From a virus, in IMG/VR virus record IMGVR_UViG_3300049595_000360, positions 1 through 21,814 of that record: a DNA stretch of 21,814 bases; one strand, given 5' to 3'. This document shows, one piece after another, positions 1 to 7,235 of this stretch (position 1 is the first letter of the stretch; every line of letters starts with the position of its first letter). The notes under the pieces were generated by a model, which did no database searches, was not told where the DNA came from, and worked only from the letters and a program-made list of their open reading frames with translations. The translations under genes and the position numbers were made by a program.

Positions 1-944
1 ATGCCTTGGTAGATGTCCGAGAAGAAGCCAAGCTGCTGATACGGTGCCATGGTCCGTTGATACTGGTTCTGGCGCAGCGCGTCGAGGCCTGCCTGCGACT
101 GAGCCTGCTGAACGGTGCCAATATCCATGAGCGTCCCAACATCGCGGATGTTGAGGTTCTGGCCGAGTTCGCCAAGGCCGCCCATCTGCGTCCCGAGGCT
201 GCCAAGGCCTTGGCCCAGCGCACCGATCTGCCCGGCACCCTGAAGGCCGAGCTGGCCGAAGGACGTCCCGAGGTTTCCAAGGAGCTGTGCAAACTGACCT
301 TGGCGCTGCTGTTGCTGTTCGAAGGCCTGCTGAGCCTGCTGTTGGGCCTGCTCGAAACCACCGGCCCGGAGCCCGGAGCTGGTGCGCGCCTGCTGCTCAG
401 CAACGTTACGGCCGAGTTCGCGCTCAGCGACCGCCTGACGGCTGCCGCCAAAGGCCCCAGCGCCGACGGCCTGCGACCGCAGCTGCTGCGCCTGCATCTG
501 GCCCTGACGGGCGATGTCCTGCTCCGACTGCCGCACCACGTCTTCGAGGTAGGGGTTCATGTAGCCCTGATAGCCAGCCGTCGGGTTGTACCCCTGCGTG
601 GCACCGAAGCCCGTGGCGGCAGCGCCTGTCTGGTAGGGCTGGGCGGCGGACAGGGCGGCCGGTACGATCCCCAGACCTTGGCTTACGGCCCCGATGCCGC
701 CTTGCGTAGCCTGAGCGGCTTGAGACAGGGCGGGCATGTACCCGCCAATGCCGCTCTGGGCGACATTGAAGGCCTGCATCTGCGGCTGGGTCAGCCCGGC
801 CACCTGATAGTCAGGCAGGTTCATTGGCTGCTCAGAAAGCGCCTGAGCCCGGGGCAGAATGCCCTTTTCGCCGTAGAGGAACGGTTTCGACTCCTCCGGT
901 ACGGACTGCGTAACCGTGGAGGTTTGTGGTTGGCTCTTGCCCAT
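1..944 (-). CDS. Gln-rich putative internal virion/tail protein (3' end outside window)
   Basis: Translating the minus strand from the ATG at 944 gives an uninterrupted frame of 314 codons that leaves the window at position 1, so the C-terminus is missing. The start overlaps the previous stop as TAATG, with GGGGAG eight bases upstream. The protein opens MGKSQPQTSTVTQS, then has 'NLPDYQVAGLTQPQMQAFN', a Gly/Ala/Gln-rich body, 'YMNPYLEDVVRQSEQDIARQ', 'GAGAFGGSRQAVAERELGRN', long Gln-rich helical stretches (about residues 170-200), and 'PYQQLGFFSDIYQG' at the visible end. Gln/Ala-rich proteins with the AGAFGGSRQA block recur near the tail genes of aquatic phages and are usually labelled structural. 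An ejected internal protein or tail component is my inference; no enzymatic motif is visible. It is the last gene of the block here. Confidence 0.75.
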   Translation of the reverse strand, partial: MGKSQPQTSTVTQSVPEESKPFLYGEKGILPRAQALSEQPMNLPDYQVAGLTQPQMQAFNVAQSGIGGYMPALSQAAQATQGGIGAVSQGLGIVPAALSAAQPYQTGAAATGFGATQGYNPTAGYQGYMNPYLEDVVRQSEQDIARQGQMQAQQLRSQAVGAGAFGGSRQAVAERELGRNVAEQQARTSSGLRAGGFEQAQQQAQQAFEQQQQRQGQFAQLLGNLGTSFGQLGLQGAGQIGALGQGLGSLGTQMGGLGELGQNLNIRDVGTLMDIGTVQQAQSQAGLDALRQNQYQRTMAPYQQLGFFSDIYQG

Positions 945-1885
945 TATACCATCTCCCCGCTCTCGAAGCGGCGCATGAGTTCGTACATCCGTTTGACGCC
1001 GCGGTCGCGGCTTCCGTTCCCAGCGCCTTTGACAGCGTCAGCCGTCATGACGAACTCGCCGTCCGAGAGGGCGGCCTTTTGGACGGGCTTGCCGTCCTGA
1101 TAAATCTCGGCAGGGATCGAATCACTGGTCCCGGTCCCCGGACCTTCGATCTCGCCGCCCATGGCGAAGCCGCGGAAGCCGGGACGGTACAGGCGGTCGT
1201 ACACCTTGTTGGCTTCCAGCATGCCCTCAACATCGCCCGTGGATGCTAGGTTGGCAGCCATCTCCAGTGCCGACTGCATGCCGCGGTAGCGATCTTCCTG
1301 ATTGTAGTTCGACCCCGGCATAACCACAGGCGGAAGCGTGGCGGGAATGCCTGTGCCGTAGTCAGGGCGAACCATGCTGACCTGAGGCAAAACCTGCAGG
1401 CCTTCCGGGCGAACCATGTTGATCTCAGCAATGCTAGGAATAGTGGACATGGGACCCTGACGATCCCCGGGAGTCGCAGTGCCCGTTCTTTCAGGCGCTG
1501 CTCCGGACGTGGACATCGTCGCTGATGCGGGTTCCGGTCTGCGCTGCGGCAGAGGTGAGGTCGTCGGTGCCTGCTGCGTCCCGCCTCCAAAGATGTCGGC
1601 CAGACCACCCGTAACGGATTGTCCGAACTCGCTGCCCTGAATCCTGCCCGCAAGCCCCGGGAAGGCGGCGACGCCAGCGCCCATGAGCAGGGCGTTGCGG
1701 ATCGCGTCCTTGCCACCACCGCCCGAGACAAGGGTTCCGAGACCTGCGCCGAGGGCCGGGAGCGCTGCCTTGGAGAGCAGTGCACCAATGCCTGTGGCTG
1801 CCGCTCCACCGGCCGCTGCGCCCGCGGCGGCAGGGAACAGGAGCCCACCAAGACCACCGAGGAGAGGAGCGAGGAGCTGGATCAT
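944..1885 (-). CDS. Putative virion structural protein with 'GTGTSDSIPA...GEFVMTADAV' motif
   Basis: A 313-aa protein. The N-terminus (about 1-60) is an extremely Gly/Ala/Leu-rich hydrophobic stretch (MIQLLAPLLGGLGGLLFPAA) that could be membrane-active. The middle is Pro/Thr-rich low complexity. The C-terminal 70 residues hold 'GGEIEGPGTGTSDSIPAEIY' followed by 'LSDGEFVMTADAVKGAGNGS' and 'GVKRMYELMRRFESGEMV'. That motif pair is common in late proteins of aquatic phages, close to the tail genes; its function is not established as far as I know. The start ATG overlaps the upstream stop as ATGA, with GGTGG six bases ahead as a possible ribosome site. The stop overlaps the next start as TAATG. 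A membrane-penetrating ejection protein is possible but unproven. Confidence 0.8.
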   Translation of the reverse strand: MIQLLAPLLGGLGGLLFPAAAGAAAGGAAATGIGALLSKAALPALGAGLGTLVSGGGGKDAIRNALLMGAGVAAFPGLAGRIQGSEFGQSVTGGLADIFGGGTQQAPTTSPLPQRRPEPASATMSTSGAAPERTGTATPGDRQGPMSTIPSIAEINMVRPEGLQVLPQVSMVRPDYGTGIPATLPPVVMPGSNYNQEDRYRGMQSALEMAANLASTGDVEGMLEANKVYDRLYRPGFRGFAMGGEIEGPGTGTSDSIPAEIYQDGKPVQKAALSDGEFVMTADAVKGAGNGSRDRGVKRMYELMRRFESGEMV

Positions 1886-1902
1886 GTGATTACCACCGTG
1901 AC
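1882..1902 (-). repeat. Copy B of a 21-nt gene-junction sequence
   Basis: The end of the 98-aa gene plus the start of the 313-aa gene. It differs from 17358-17378 by a single silent base, although the flanking genes are otherwise unrelated and lie about 15.5 kb away. Confidence 0.85.
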
Positions 1903-2178
1903 TGTGCCGACGGCAGAGGTTCCAGATACCCCTGCAACGTGTGGCGCGTTTTCTTGCGTGATCTTAACAAAACCATCGTGCTGGAACAAGGCTCCAGTCT
2001 GTAGGCCCTGATCATTGGTCGGAAGGTTCGTCAGCCGCAGCGTCGTGAAGATCGCGTCGCCCGGGTTGTTGACCTGCTGGACGAACACCGAGAAGGCGCG
2101 GATGAGCTGCGCCATGTACTGTCTGTTGTACTCCCCGGGAGGGGTGGGGAAGAACGGTGCTGGTGAACTGCTGGGCAT
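1882..2178 (-). CDS. Small conserved phage protein ending in a repeat unit shared with the 22-residue-repeat protein
   Basis: A 98-aa protein that starts at a TGATG junction with the 620-aa gene and ends at an ATGA junction. Residues 10-40 contain 'PTPPGEYNRQYMAQLIRAFS' and 'VQQVNNPG', a helical segment. Residues 50-75 contain 'NLPTNDQGLQTGALFQHDGF', resembling the 'LPTSDPG...G.L....G.LK' beta module seen in many phage tail proteins. Residues 82-98 (AGVSGTSAVGTVTVVIT) match one unit of the repeats in the protein encoded at 9395-10219. I infer a minor virion component that may contact, or share a fold with, that repeat protein. The exact role is unknown. Confidence 0.8.
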   Translation of the reverse strand: MPSSSPAPFFPTPPGEYNRQYMAQLIRAFSVFVQQVNNPGDAIFTTLRLTNLPTNDQGLQTGALFQHDGFVKITQENAPHVAGVSGTSAVGTVTVVIT

Positions 2179-4040
2179 CAGCGCCTGCCGTCAGTTCTAA
2201 GATCGAGGCGAGGGTCACCAAGCCGCCACGCGGTGCCCGTCTGGTTGGACTCGATCCGCAGCGACATAGAGCGGCCGCGCAGGCGCGTGAAGAGCTGGTC
2301 AGTGAACTGCTCCACCGGCAGTGAGGCCGTCTTTGTTACGGGGTCAATGTCCGACGCAAAGTAAGCGCCGCCGGGGAAGTTCCGGGCCTTGATCGTCAGC
2401 GTAGCCACGGGCGACACGTTGGTCGAATTGCGGAAGGTCAGGTCCGGTATGATCCGTGTGGCAAACATGAACTGGTCGCCGTCCCCAATGTCCACGACGC
2501 TCGACTCGATGTAGGGAGCCAGAGCGACGGGAGGGTTGATGCTGCCGTCGTCCAAGCCGTTCTCTTGGTAGTAGACGTACCCGTCTGTGGAAATTGCCGT
2601 AGGGAAGGACAGCACGTTTCGGTCCTGCCATGCCGTGCGGGACAGCGTTCCGTAGTACCAGATTTTCTGCTCGTAGTTATACACCACGTAGCTGTCGTTC
2701 TCTTGGCTGTTCAGGCTTGGGTAGAACCACCACACCTCAGAGAACGAGCTGGAGTGCCCAGCATAAACCTTGAGCTGCTGCTGAATGTTCAGGCCCGAGA
2801 AGACGTACTCTTTAACGTCGCATGGAATCTGAACAACGGCACCATCGTAGGCGTAGAACTCGTTCTTTCCCATCCAGTAGACAACGTCACCTACGGCAAC
2901 CATGGCGTTCGGGCTGGTGATCGAGATCGACGACGACACCTCCTGCAAGCCGAAGGTGAAGGGGTCGCCAATGTACTGCATGGCGTGAATCGAAACGTCA
3001 GTGAAGATGACAATCTGCTGCTTCGTCTGGATAGCACCGATGATCTCGGAGCCCGTACCGATGCGAAGCTCACCAGCAGTGGTAGTCGGCAAGGTGCGCC
3101 ACTCTGCGGCGTTTTCTTGATCTGAGAACCGGATGATAAGAGGGTCCTGCACTCCGGGGTCGCCCTCGGGGTCGCAGCCAAAGGCAATGACATGGCGATC
3201 ACGCTCCGACACGATGACGGTCTTTGCTACGGTGGGGGCCGCTTGAGCGCCAGCCAAGTCTTCGAGGGCAACAGCCCTAGCTGCGAGCCCGCCGCTCTTG
3301 CTCCAGTAAAAGATTCCACCATCCTGAACGCAGATGATGAGGTCCTCGCCGTAGTTGTCCTGAGACCACACACGAAGCTGCGCCCCGGGGATGGTCGTGG
3401 TGGACCCAGAGCCCCAAGTTCCACGAGACCAAGGACCAGTACCCCATCCAGTGCCGAACACTGACGTGTCTAGGCCTGTGTTGATCTGGTAGATGCCGAT
3501 TACGGAGGCACCGCCGTCTCCAGAATCAGACGAGTTGGCCGTGACACTTACGGTGATCTCGTAGTTATTCGTATCGATGACCCTCGTCACTCGATGCTCT
3601 GTGTTCAGGATCGTAGCGGTCACGTTCCCACCCAAGCTGGCAGCGCCAGAGAACGTCACGAAGTCTCCTAGGTACACGCCGTTTGCCGAGTCCGTCACCT
3701 TAATCACCGACGATCCTGTGGTCGCGTCAAACACTACCGCGCCAGCAGTGGTCGTCTCTCGGATCGGGGTGATGTCGTTCAGCGCACCACCGCGAATAAC
3801 GTAGTACTTTAGGTTGGTTCCCATGCCGCTGTAAATGGTGCCATCGAGCGCAGTCCACGTCAGGAGAGACCGCCCAGTTCCGAGCATGGCGGTCTTGGTG
3901 TAGCGTGTCCACCCGCCAATGCTCTCAGGCTTTCCGGCCCGGAAACGCACGAGATTGCAGTCAAACCATCCGCCCTCATTGGCGTAGGCGGTGGTCTCGC
4001 GGTTGATACCGGGCCGGAATACGAGCTTGGTGAGTGCCAT
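2178..4040 (-). CDS. Large tail structural protein (putative tail hub/nozzle-like)
   Basis: A 620-aa protein starting 'MALTKLVFRPGINRETTAYA' followed by 'NEGGWFDCNLVRFRAGKPES' and 'IGGWTRYTKTAMLGTGRSLL'. This opening is widespread in aquatic podophage-like genomes, where it is annotated as a structural or tail protein. The body is rich in beta-strand patterns with recurring Trp/Tyr/Gly and 'DGTIYSG', 'VGDVVYWMGKNEFYAYDG', 'ENDSYVVYNYEQKIWYYGTL', which suggests a beta-propeller-like platform as in tail hub/nozzle proteins (T7 gp12, P22 gp10). The fold is inferred, not shown. The start is supported by AGGAG seven bases upstream. It follows the endolysin gene after 28 bp, one of the few real gaps, and a promoter candidate lies there. 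It ends at a TGATG junction. Confidence 0.85.
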   Translation of the reverse strand: MALTKLVFRPGINRETTAYANEGGWFDCNLVRFRAGKPESIGGWTRYTKTAMLGTGRSLLTWTALDGTIYSGMGTNLKYYVIRGGALNDITPIRETTTAGAVVFDATTGSSVIKVTDSANGVYLGDFVTFSGAASLGGNVTATILNTEHRVTRVIDTNNYEITVSVTANSSDSGDGGASVIGIYQINTGLDTSVFGTGWGTGPWSRGTWGSGSTTTIPGAQLRVWSQDNYGEDLIICVQDGGIFYWSKSGGLAARAVALEDLAGAQAAPTVAKTVIVSERDRHVIAFGCDPEGDPGVQDPLIIRFSDQENAAEWRTLPTTTAGELRIGTGSEIIGAIQTKQQIVIFTDVSIHAMQYIGDPFTFGLQEVSSSISITSPNAMVAVGDVVYWMGKNEFYAYDGAVVQIPCDVKEYVFSGLNIQQQLKVYAGHSSSFSEVWWFYPSLNSQENDSYVVYNYEQKIWYYGTLSRTAWQDRNVLSFPTAISTDGYVYYQENGLDDGSINPPVALAPYIESSVVDIGDGDQFMFATRIIPDLTFRNSTNVSPVATLTIKARNFPGGAYFASDIDPVTKTASLPVEQFTDQLFTRLRGRSMSLRIESNQTGTAWRLGDPRLDLRTDGRR

Positions 4041-4060
4041 GATTATCTCCTGCTAGAGAT

Positions 4061-4089
4061 GTTATACCTCACCCCAGCAGTTTAGCCAA
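4061..4089 (-). promoter_or_regulatory. Candidate sigma70-type promoter before the 620-aa tail gene
   Basis: On the minus strand, TTGGCT (4084-4089) is followed by a 17-bp spacer and TATAAC (4061-4066): four of six and five of six matches to consensus at ideal spacing. The -35 lies in the last codons of the endolysin gene and the -10 in the short gap before the 620-aa gene at 4040. A start near 4054 would leave a short leader carrying AGGAG. Chance occurrence cannot be excluded. Confidence 0.4.
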
Positions 4090-4959
4090 TGTCTTCGGCC
4101 CTGCGACGCCGTCAGCAGTCAGGCCGTTCTTAGCCTGCCACTCCTTCACCACGTTCGAAGTCCAAAACCCATAGATACCGTCAGCGGGCTCGATGCCCAG
4201 CTTCTCCTGAAGCTGCTTCACCAAAGCGCCCGTGCTGCCCCGCTTCAGGGTCTCGCTGCCGATAGCTGCGGGGGCCGAGGTCCCAGCTGCAGGGGCCGAG
4301 GCTTTTGATGCGGGTGCGTCGATCTTTCCACCCAAGGCAGCCATAGCTTTGGCATAGCGGGCCTGACGATCAGCCAAGCCGATGTCGCCCCCGTTGATGA
4401 TCTTGGTCAGCCGCACTTGGTCGCCCGTGTCTGCGACCTCGTTCAGGTTGCGGCTGCCCCAGAACCACAGTGCGCTCTCAAGCGCGCCCTTCTTGGTCAA
4501 CAGGTAGACAGCGGCTTCCTCGGCGGTCATGCCAATGGTCTTACCAAAAGCCGTCGTATTTGCACGGCCAGTAACCTGTTTCAGACCTTTTCCAGAAAAT
4601 AACCACCCGTCACCATCCTTTACATTGCCTAAAGCCCCGCCTTTTGACCGGTTCTTGTCCATGTAGACGTAGTTGGCAATCTTCTCAGGCTTGCCTGCAT
4701 ACTCGGCGGCATTCTCTTTGCCGGGGCCGAAGTAGCGCGGGAACACCTTCAGGAGGGTGGCCTCCTTGTAGTTCAGGTTCTCCTGCAGGACTCGGAAGTC
4801 CATGCTCTCATGGGCGCACTGGGCGATGAAGCCCGCGATCCGCTTGTCGGTGGTGATGCCGTACTTTGGCAGCATCTCGTTGAGGGCAGCGCACCATTCA
4901 CCGACCTCTTTGTTGGTCGGGATCATCACAGCCAGTTGGGCTTCGGTAATGAGGCTCAT
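4069..4959 (-). CDS. Endolysin: GH19-type muramidase/chitinase-like domain plus C-terminal peptidoglycan-binding domain
   Basis: A 296-aa protein. Residues 30-210 match the glycoside hydrolase 19 family used by phages to cut the sugar backbone of peptidoglycan. 'FIAQCAHESMDFRVLQENLN' carries the two acidic residues expected for catalysis (E51 and E60). 'GDGWLFSGKGLKQVTGRAN' at 115-133 corresponds to the family's substrate-cleft motif, with Lys replacing the more common Arg in 'RGRG'. A Pro/Ala/Ser linker (about 212-236) leads to a PG_binding_1-type domain (237-296: 'LKRGSTGALVKQLQEKLGI', 'ADGIYGFWTSNVVKEWQAKN'). There is no signal peptide, so release to the periplasm should need a holin; the two-TM protein at 5592-5873 is the best candidate. 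AGGAGA nine bases upstream, overlapping the nuclease stop, supports the start. Confidence 0.95.
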   Translation of the reverse strand: MSLITEAQLAVMIPTNKEVGEWCAALNEMLPKYGITTDKRIAGFIAQCAHESMDFRVLQENLNYKEATLLKVFPRYFGPGKENAAEYAGKPEKIANYVYMDKNRSKGGALGNVKDGDGWLFSGKGLKQVTGRANTTAFGKTIGMTAEEAAVYLLTKKGALESALWFWGSRNLNEVADTGDQVRLTKIINGGDIGLADRQARYAKAMAALGGKIDAPASKASAPAAGTSAPAAIGSETLKRGSTGALVKQLQEKLGIEPADGIYGFWTSNVVKEWQAKNGLTADGVAGPKTLAKLLG

Positions 4960-4969
4960 TCACATTCTC

Positions 4970-5371
4970 CTATTCGCACCAAGACTGCTTGGCGTCACCT
5001 TTGTATGGACGGGCTAGGCCCGCGGAAATCAGGCTTTGGGCTAGGCTCTGGTGGTCTAGGTAGACCTCGCCAAGCACCCGGCCACCGTACTTGTCCCACT
5101 TGAGGATTTTGATATCGACCTCGAGGGCGTTGGCAACCGCGTCTTTTGTAAAGGCGCTGGCTTTCTTAGCCAAAGCTGCTTCCGCGTCGCATTGAGCGCG
5201 AGGTGCTTTCTCTGGGGTGTCGATGCCAATAACCCGGATCGACAGCTTAGGCGGCAGAGGCTCTGGCAGGAAGTCCACCGCAATCTCCACGGTATCGCCG
5301 TCAATGACGCGGGTAATTTCATAAGCATGGGCAGGCGCAGCCGTCAGCAGGAGCAGTGCCAGCCACTTCAT
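4970..5371 (-). CDS. Exported staphylococcal nuclease (thermonuclease) homologue
   Basis: A 133-aa protein. Residues 1-16 (MKWLALLLLTAAPAHA) form a clean Sec signal peptide with an AHA cleavage site. The mature part is a compact SNase/OB-fold domain: 'VIDGDTVEI' (D24, D26), 'IRVIGIDTPEK' (R46, D51, E54) and 'WDKYGGRVLGEVYLD' (R98). These line up with the known catalytic Arg/Glu/Arg and calcium-binding Asp residues of staphylococcal nuclease, so activity is plausible. Two cysteines (61 and 132) could form a disulfide in the periplasm. The start overlaps the 75-aa gene as ATGA, and the endolysin follows after 10 bp. Degradation of nucleic acid in the periplasm or after lysis is an inference; exclusion of competing phage DNA and nucleotide scavenging are alternatives. 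Confidence 0.9.
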   Translation of the reverse strand: MKWLALLLLTAAPAHAYEITRVIDGDTVEIAVDFLPEPLPPKLSIRVIGIDTPEKAPRAQCDAEAALAKKASAFTKDAVANALEVDIKILKWDKYGGRVLGEVYLDHQSLAQSLISAGLARPYKGDAKQSWCE

Positions 5372-5595
5372 TTCTTCGGTCTCTTGATCGGCACCTTCTT
5401 GGTGATTGCACCAAGCACAGCTTCCTGCGCCATGTCCTTGCCCATGCCGCCGAGCAGATCGCCAACGTTGCCCGTGGCTGCGACCTTGATCGCGTTCTCG
5501 ACCGGGTCAGGCAGGTTCACCTTGTCCAGCACTGCGTCCACGGCCTTCTCTTTGAGCTTGCGGCCAACAAGCATACCTACGATGCGACCGATCAT
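5368..5595 (-). CDS. Small basic protein of unknown function in the lysis region
   Basis: A 75-aa protein starting MIGRIVGMLVGRKLKEKAVD and ending in a Lys-rich tail (KKVPIKRPKK). The first ten residues are mildly hydrophobic but too short for a clear membrane span. Residues 12-70 read as amphipathic helices with a Gly-rich turn (NVGDLLGGMGKDM). It is joined by ATGA overlaps to the candidate holin upstream and the nuclease downstream, so it is probably translated with them. A membrane-associated lysis accessory protein is possible. I do not recognise the family. Confidence 0.75.
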   Translation of the reverse strand: MIGRIVGMLVGRKLKEKAVDAVLDKVNLPDPVENAIKVAATGNVGDLLGGMGKDMAQEAVLGAITKKVPIKRPKK

Positions 5596-5873
5596 TCGGT
5601 GTACTCCTGTGTCGGGGGCTCGTCATTGCCGCCCTTTTGTTTGTTGTTTCCGGCCGCCATCACGCCGCCCAAGGCACCCACGATGAACGAGGCGATGGGG
5701 GTCAGCAGCTCAAAGAACTTGCGGTCGTTCTCGCTCGAGTCGCCGAGCGGCTGGGTCACGAAAATCAAACTGTAGAGGATGGAGAAGATCACCCCACCGA
5801 GGATCACGGTCAGGGCCACGCCAATAAAGTAGCGCAGCTTGGCTTCCATCACGTCTGGGTCGTTCTTGCTCAT
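5592..5873 (-). CDS. Two-TM membrane protein, candidate holin
   Basis: A 93-aa protein with two predicted membrane helices: about 15-39 (YFIGVALTVILGGVIFSILY...) and about 54-75 (FELLTPIASFIVGALGGVMA). They are separated by a short polar loop (GDSSENDRK) and followed by a charged, acidic C-terminal tail (NNKQKGGNDEPPTQEYTE). Size, topology and position two genes before the nuclease and endolysin fit a class II-like holin, which would let the signal-less GH19 enzyme cross the inner membrane. No holin family is recognisable by sequence, so the call rests on architecture and context. Both ends are ATGA overlaps. Other membrane proteins in this region (at 6058 and 8000) have a single span and are weaker holin candidates. 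Confidence 0.8.
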   Translation of the reverse strand: MSKNDPDVMEAKLRYFIGVALTVILGGVIFSILYSLIFVTQPLGDSSENDRKFFELLTPIASFIVGALGGVMAAGNNKQKGGNDEPPTQEYTE

Positions 5874-6061
5874 TGCGAGGCTCCTGTCAGATCATTGGCG
5901 CACATTCCAGTGCGAAGGCAAATCGGGGGAGTGCACTCGAGTGCAGTCCAGTTCACGGGGTCTTGGCAGGGGTAGCGGTAGAACCCGTCACCAGACAGGT
6001 AGAAGACCGCGCCCAAGGCGGCGATGAAGCCCAGCCAAACGAAGTTCTCAAGTTTCATCAT
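5870..6061 (-). CDS. Single-TM protein with a Cys-rich periplasmic tail
   Basis: A 63-aa protein beginning MMKLENFVWLGFIAALGAVF, an N-terminal membrane span at about 6-21. The exposed tail 'YPCQDPVNWTALECTPPICL' and 'TGMCANDL' has four cysteines, probably in disulfides. I recall similar 'YPCQDP.NW' tails in small proteins of aquatic phages, without assigned function. The ATG at 6061 overlaps the upstream stop as ATGA. The next codon is also ATG (6058), so initiation could be one codon later. A longer frame reaching upstream is unlikely because it would run into the previous gene. There is no lipobox before the first Cys. It ends with an ATGA junction to the candidate holin. Possible lysis or envelope role. 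Confidence 0.75.
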   Translation of the reverse strand: MMKLENFVWLGFIAALGAVFYLSGDGFYRYPCQDPVNWTALECTPPICLRTGMCANDLTGASQ

Positions 6062-6489
6062 TGCATCGGGTTCCTTATCAGATCGTCCATCGCTTTCCAC
6101 AGGTCTTCGATCTCGGCGTCATACTTCTCAAGCTTGCCCTCAAGGCCGCTGGTAACAGCGTCCGACTTCTCAACCATGGACCGCAAGTCCATCAGCTCTT
6201 TCTGTTGTTCGAGGATCGACACCATCTGGGTGCTGATCGCCGACAACTTAGGGGCAAGGCCCCGGACGTCATTGTCCTGTATGGCTTGCTCAAGCGTCTG
6301 CACCCGGCTTTCAACGCCCAAGACGCCATCTACGCTCTCCTCAACAGCCCAGAAACGGTTGACGGTATCGTAGCCCACGTAGATCGTGCCGCTCAAGCCA
6401 GACAAGACAGGAAGGGCGGCGGCAAGCCACCAGCCCTTGATGTCGAAACCTGCGATCCGCAGGCCGTTGGTTTCAGCTTCTTCGCTCAC
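6058..6489 (-). CDS. Single-TM coiled-coil protein, lysis region
   Basis: A 143-aa protein with a short acidic N-terminus (MSEEAETNG), a moderately hydrophobic segment at about 18-42 (KGWWLAAALPVLSGLSGTIY) and a long heptad-like helical domain from about 60 to the end (VESRVQTLEQAIQDN, LSAISTQMVSILEQQKELMD, LEGKLEKYDAEIEDLWKAMD). An N-terminal membrane anchor with a periplasmic coiled coil is the architecture of an inner-membrane spanin. The pair at 8000/7788 fits that role better, because it has an adjoining lipoprotein. ATGA overlaps link it on both sides. No family recognised. Confidence 0.75.
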   Translation of the reverse strand: MSEEAETNGLRIAGFDIKGWWLAAALPVLSGLSGTIYVGYDTVNRFWAVEESVDGVLGVESRVQTLEQAIQDNDVRGLAPKLSAISTQMVSILEQQKELMDLRSMVEKSDAVTSGLEGKLEKYDAEIEDLWKAMDDLIRNPMQ

Positions 6490-7235
6490 GAGCCGTAGCC
6501 TGCCGCGTAAACGTCGGCCAGTGTCACAGTGTTGGCCTGTAGCAGCCCTTGCAGGCCGATACCAAAGACGTTGGTGGCGCTGATGTTCATGATGTCAGCC
6601 GTGGCAGAGTAGGCCACCGTCGCGCCGTAGAGGCTGGTGCCGCTGGTGGAGGCGTAGGCATCCACAGTGCTGGTCATGGTCGTGTTGCGCGAGGCAGCCA
6701 AGAAAGCGCCAGCATCGCGGGCGTAAGACTGCACCGCGCCGAGGGCGTTGTTGTAGTTACTCACGTCGGCGGCGGTAATGGTCATGTCGCTGTTGGTCAG
6801 AACGGCCTGCACGGCCATCTGCTGCTGCACCGTGTCGGCATTGGCAGCCATGTTCGCAACCGCCTGCACCTCCATCAAAACCGCAGTCGCGGCAACGAGG
6901 TTATCGACAGCCGTATCGAGATTTGCCATCGTTGCGACGTAGTTATCCTGAAACAGGAGCTCGGCGTTGTAGTAGGTCGCGTCGATCACCCCCTGAACGT
7001 CGGCGTTGTAATCAAGCCGCATCTGCTCGGTGACAGTCGCCGTCTGCATGATGCCGGGAGCGAGGATGTCGCCTTGGCCAGCACTGTAGACCGCGCCAGC
7101 CGTCAGGCTCTGGGCCGCTGACAACTGGTTAAGGATTGTCTGGGCCGACCCCTGCAGGTTCGTCATCGTCGGCTCTGCGTGAGCGACGGAAGCGCTCAGA
7201 CAAAGTAGGGCCACTGCTTTCTTGAGGTAGGACAT
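6486..7235 (-). CDS. Sec-exported Ala/Thr-rich protein of unknown function
   Basis: A 249-aa protein. Residues 1-20 (MSYLKKAVALLCLSASVAHA) are a textbook signal peptide with cleavage after AHA. The mature protein has no cysteine and is strongly Ala/Thr/Val-rich, with amphipathic helical stretches such as 'AVDNLVAATAVLMEVQAVAN' and 'DTVQQQMAVQAVLTNSDMTI', and recurring Asn/Tyr. AGGAG eight bases before the ATG supports this start, even though it lies 107 nt inside the previous gene. The C-terminal end overlaps the 143-aa gene as ATGA. The helical, repetitive composition suggests a periplasmic or outer-membrane-associated structural role. No enzyme motif is visible and I do not recognise it. 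Confidence 0.75.
   Translation of the reverse strand: MSYLKKAVALLCLSASVAHAEPTMTNLQGSAQTILNQLSAAQSLTAGAVYSAGQGDILAPGIMQTATVTEQMRLDYNADVQGVIDATYYNAELLFQDNYVATMANLDTAVDNLVAATAVLMEVQAVANMAANADTVQQQMAVQAVLTNSDMTITAADVSNYNNALGAVQSYARDAGAFLAASRNTTMTSTVDAYASTSGTSLYGATVAYSATADIMNISATNVFGIGLQGLLQANTVTLADVYAAGYGS

Noticed and set aside
945-950. TATAAT-like hexamer before the gene at 944
   Set aside because: The -35 position (CCGCTT) matches consensus poorly, and the hexamer is explained by the last codons and TAATG junction of the 313-aa gene.
6-1100. Long plus-strand open frame (364 codons)
   Set aside because: It is the antisense of the Gln-rich gene and part of the 313-aa gene. The minus frame has phage-like motifs and a coupled start, whereas the plus translation is Leu/Ala/Arg-rich without family features. 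High G+C DNA opens such shadows.
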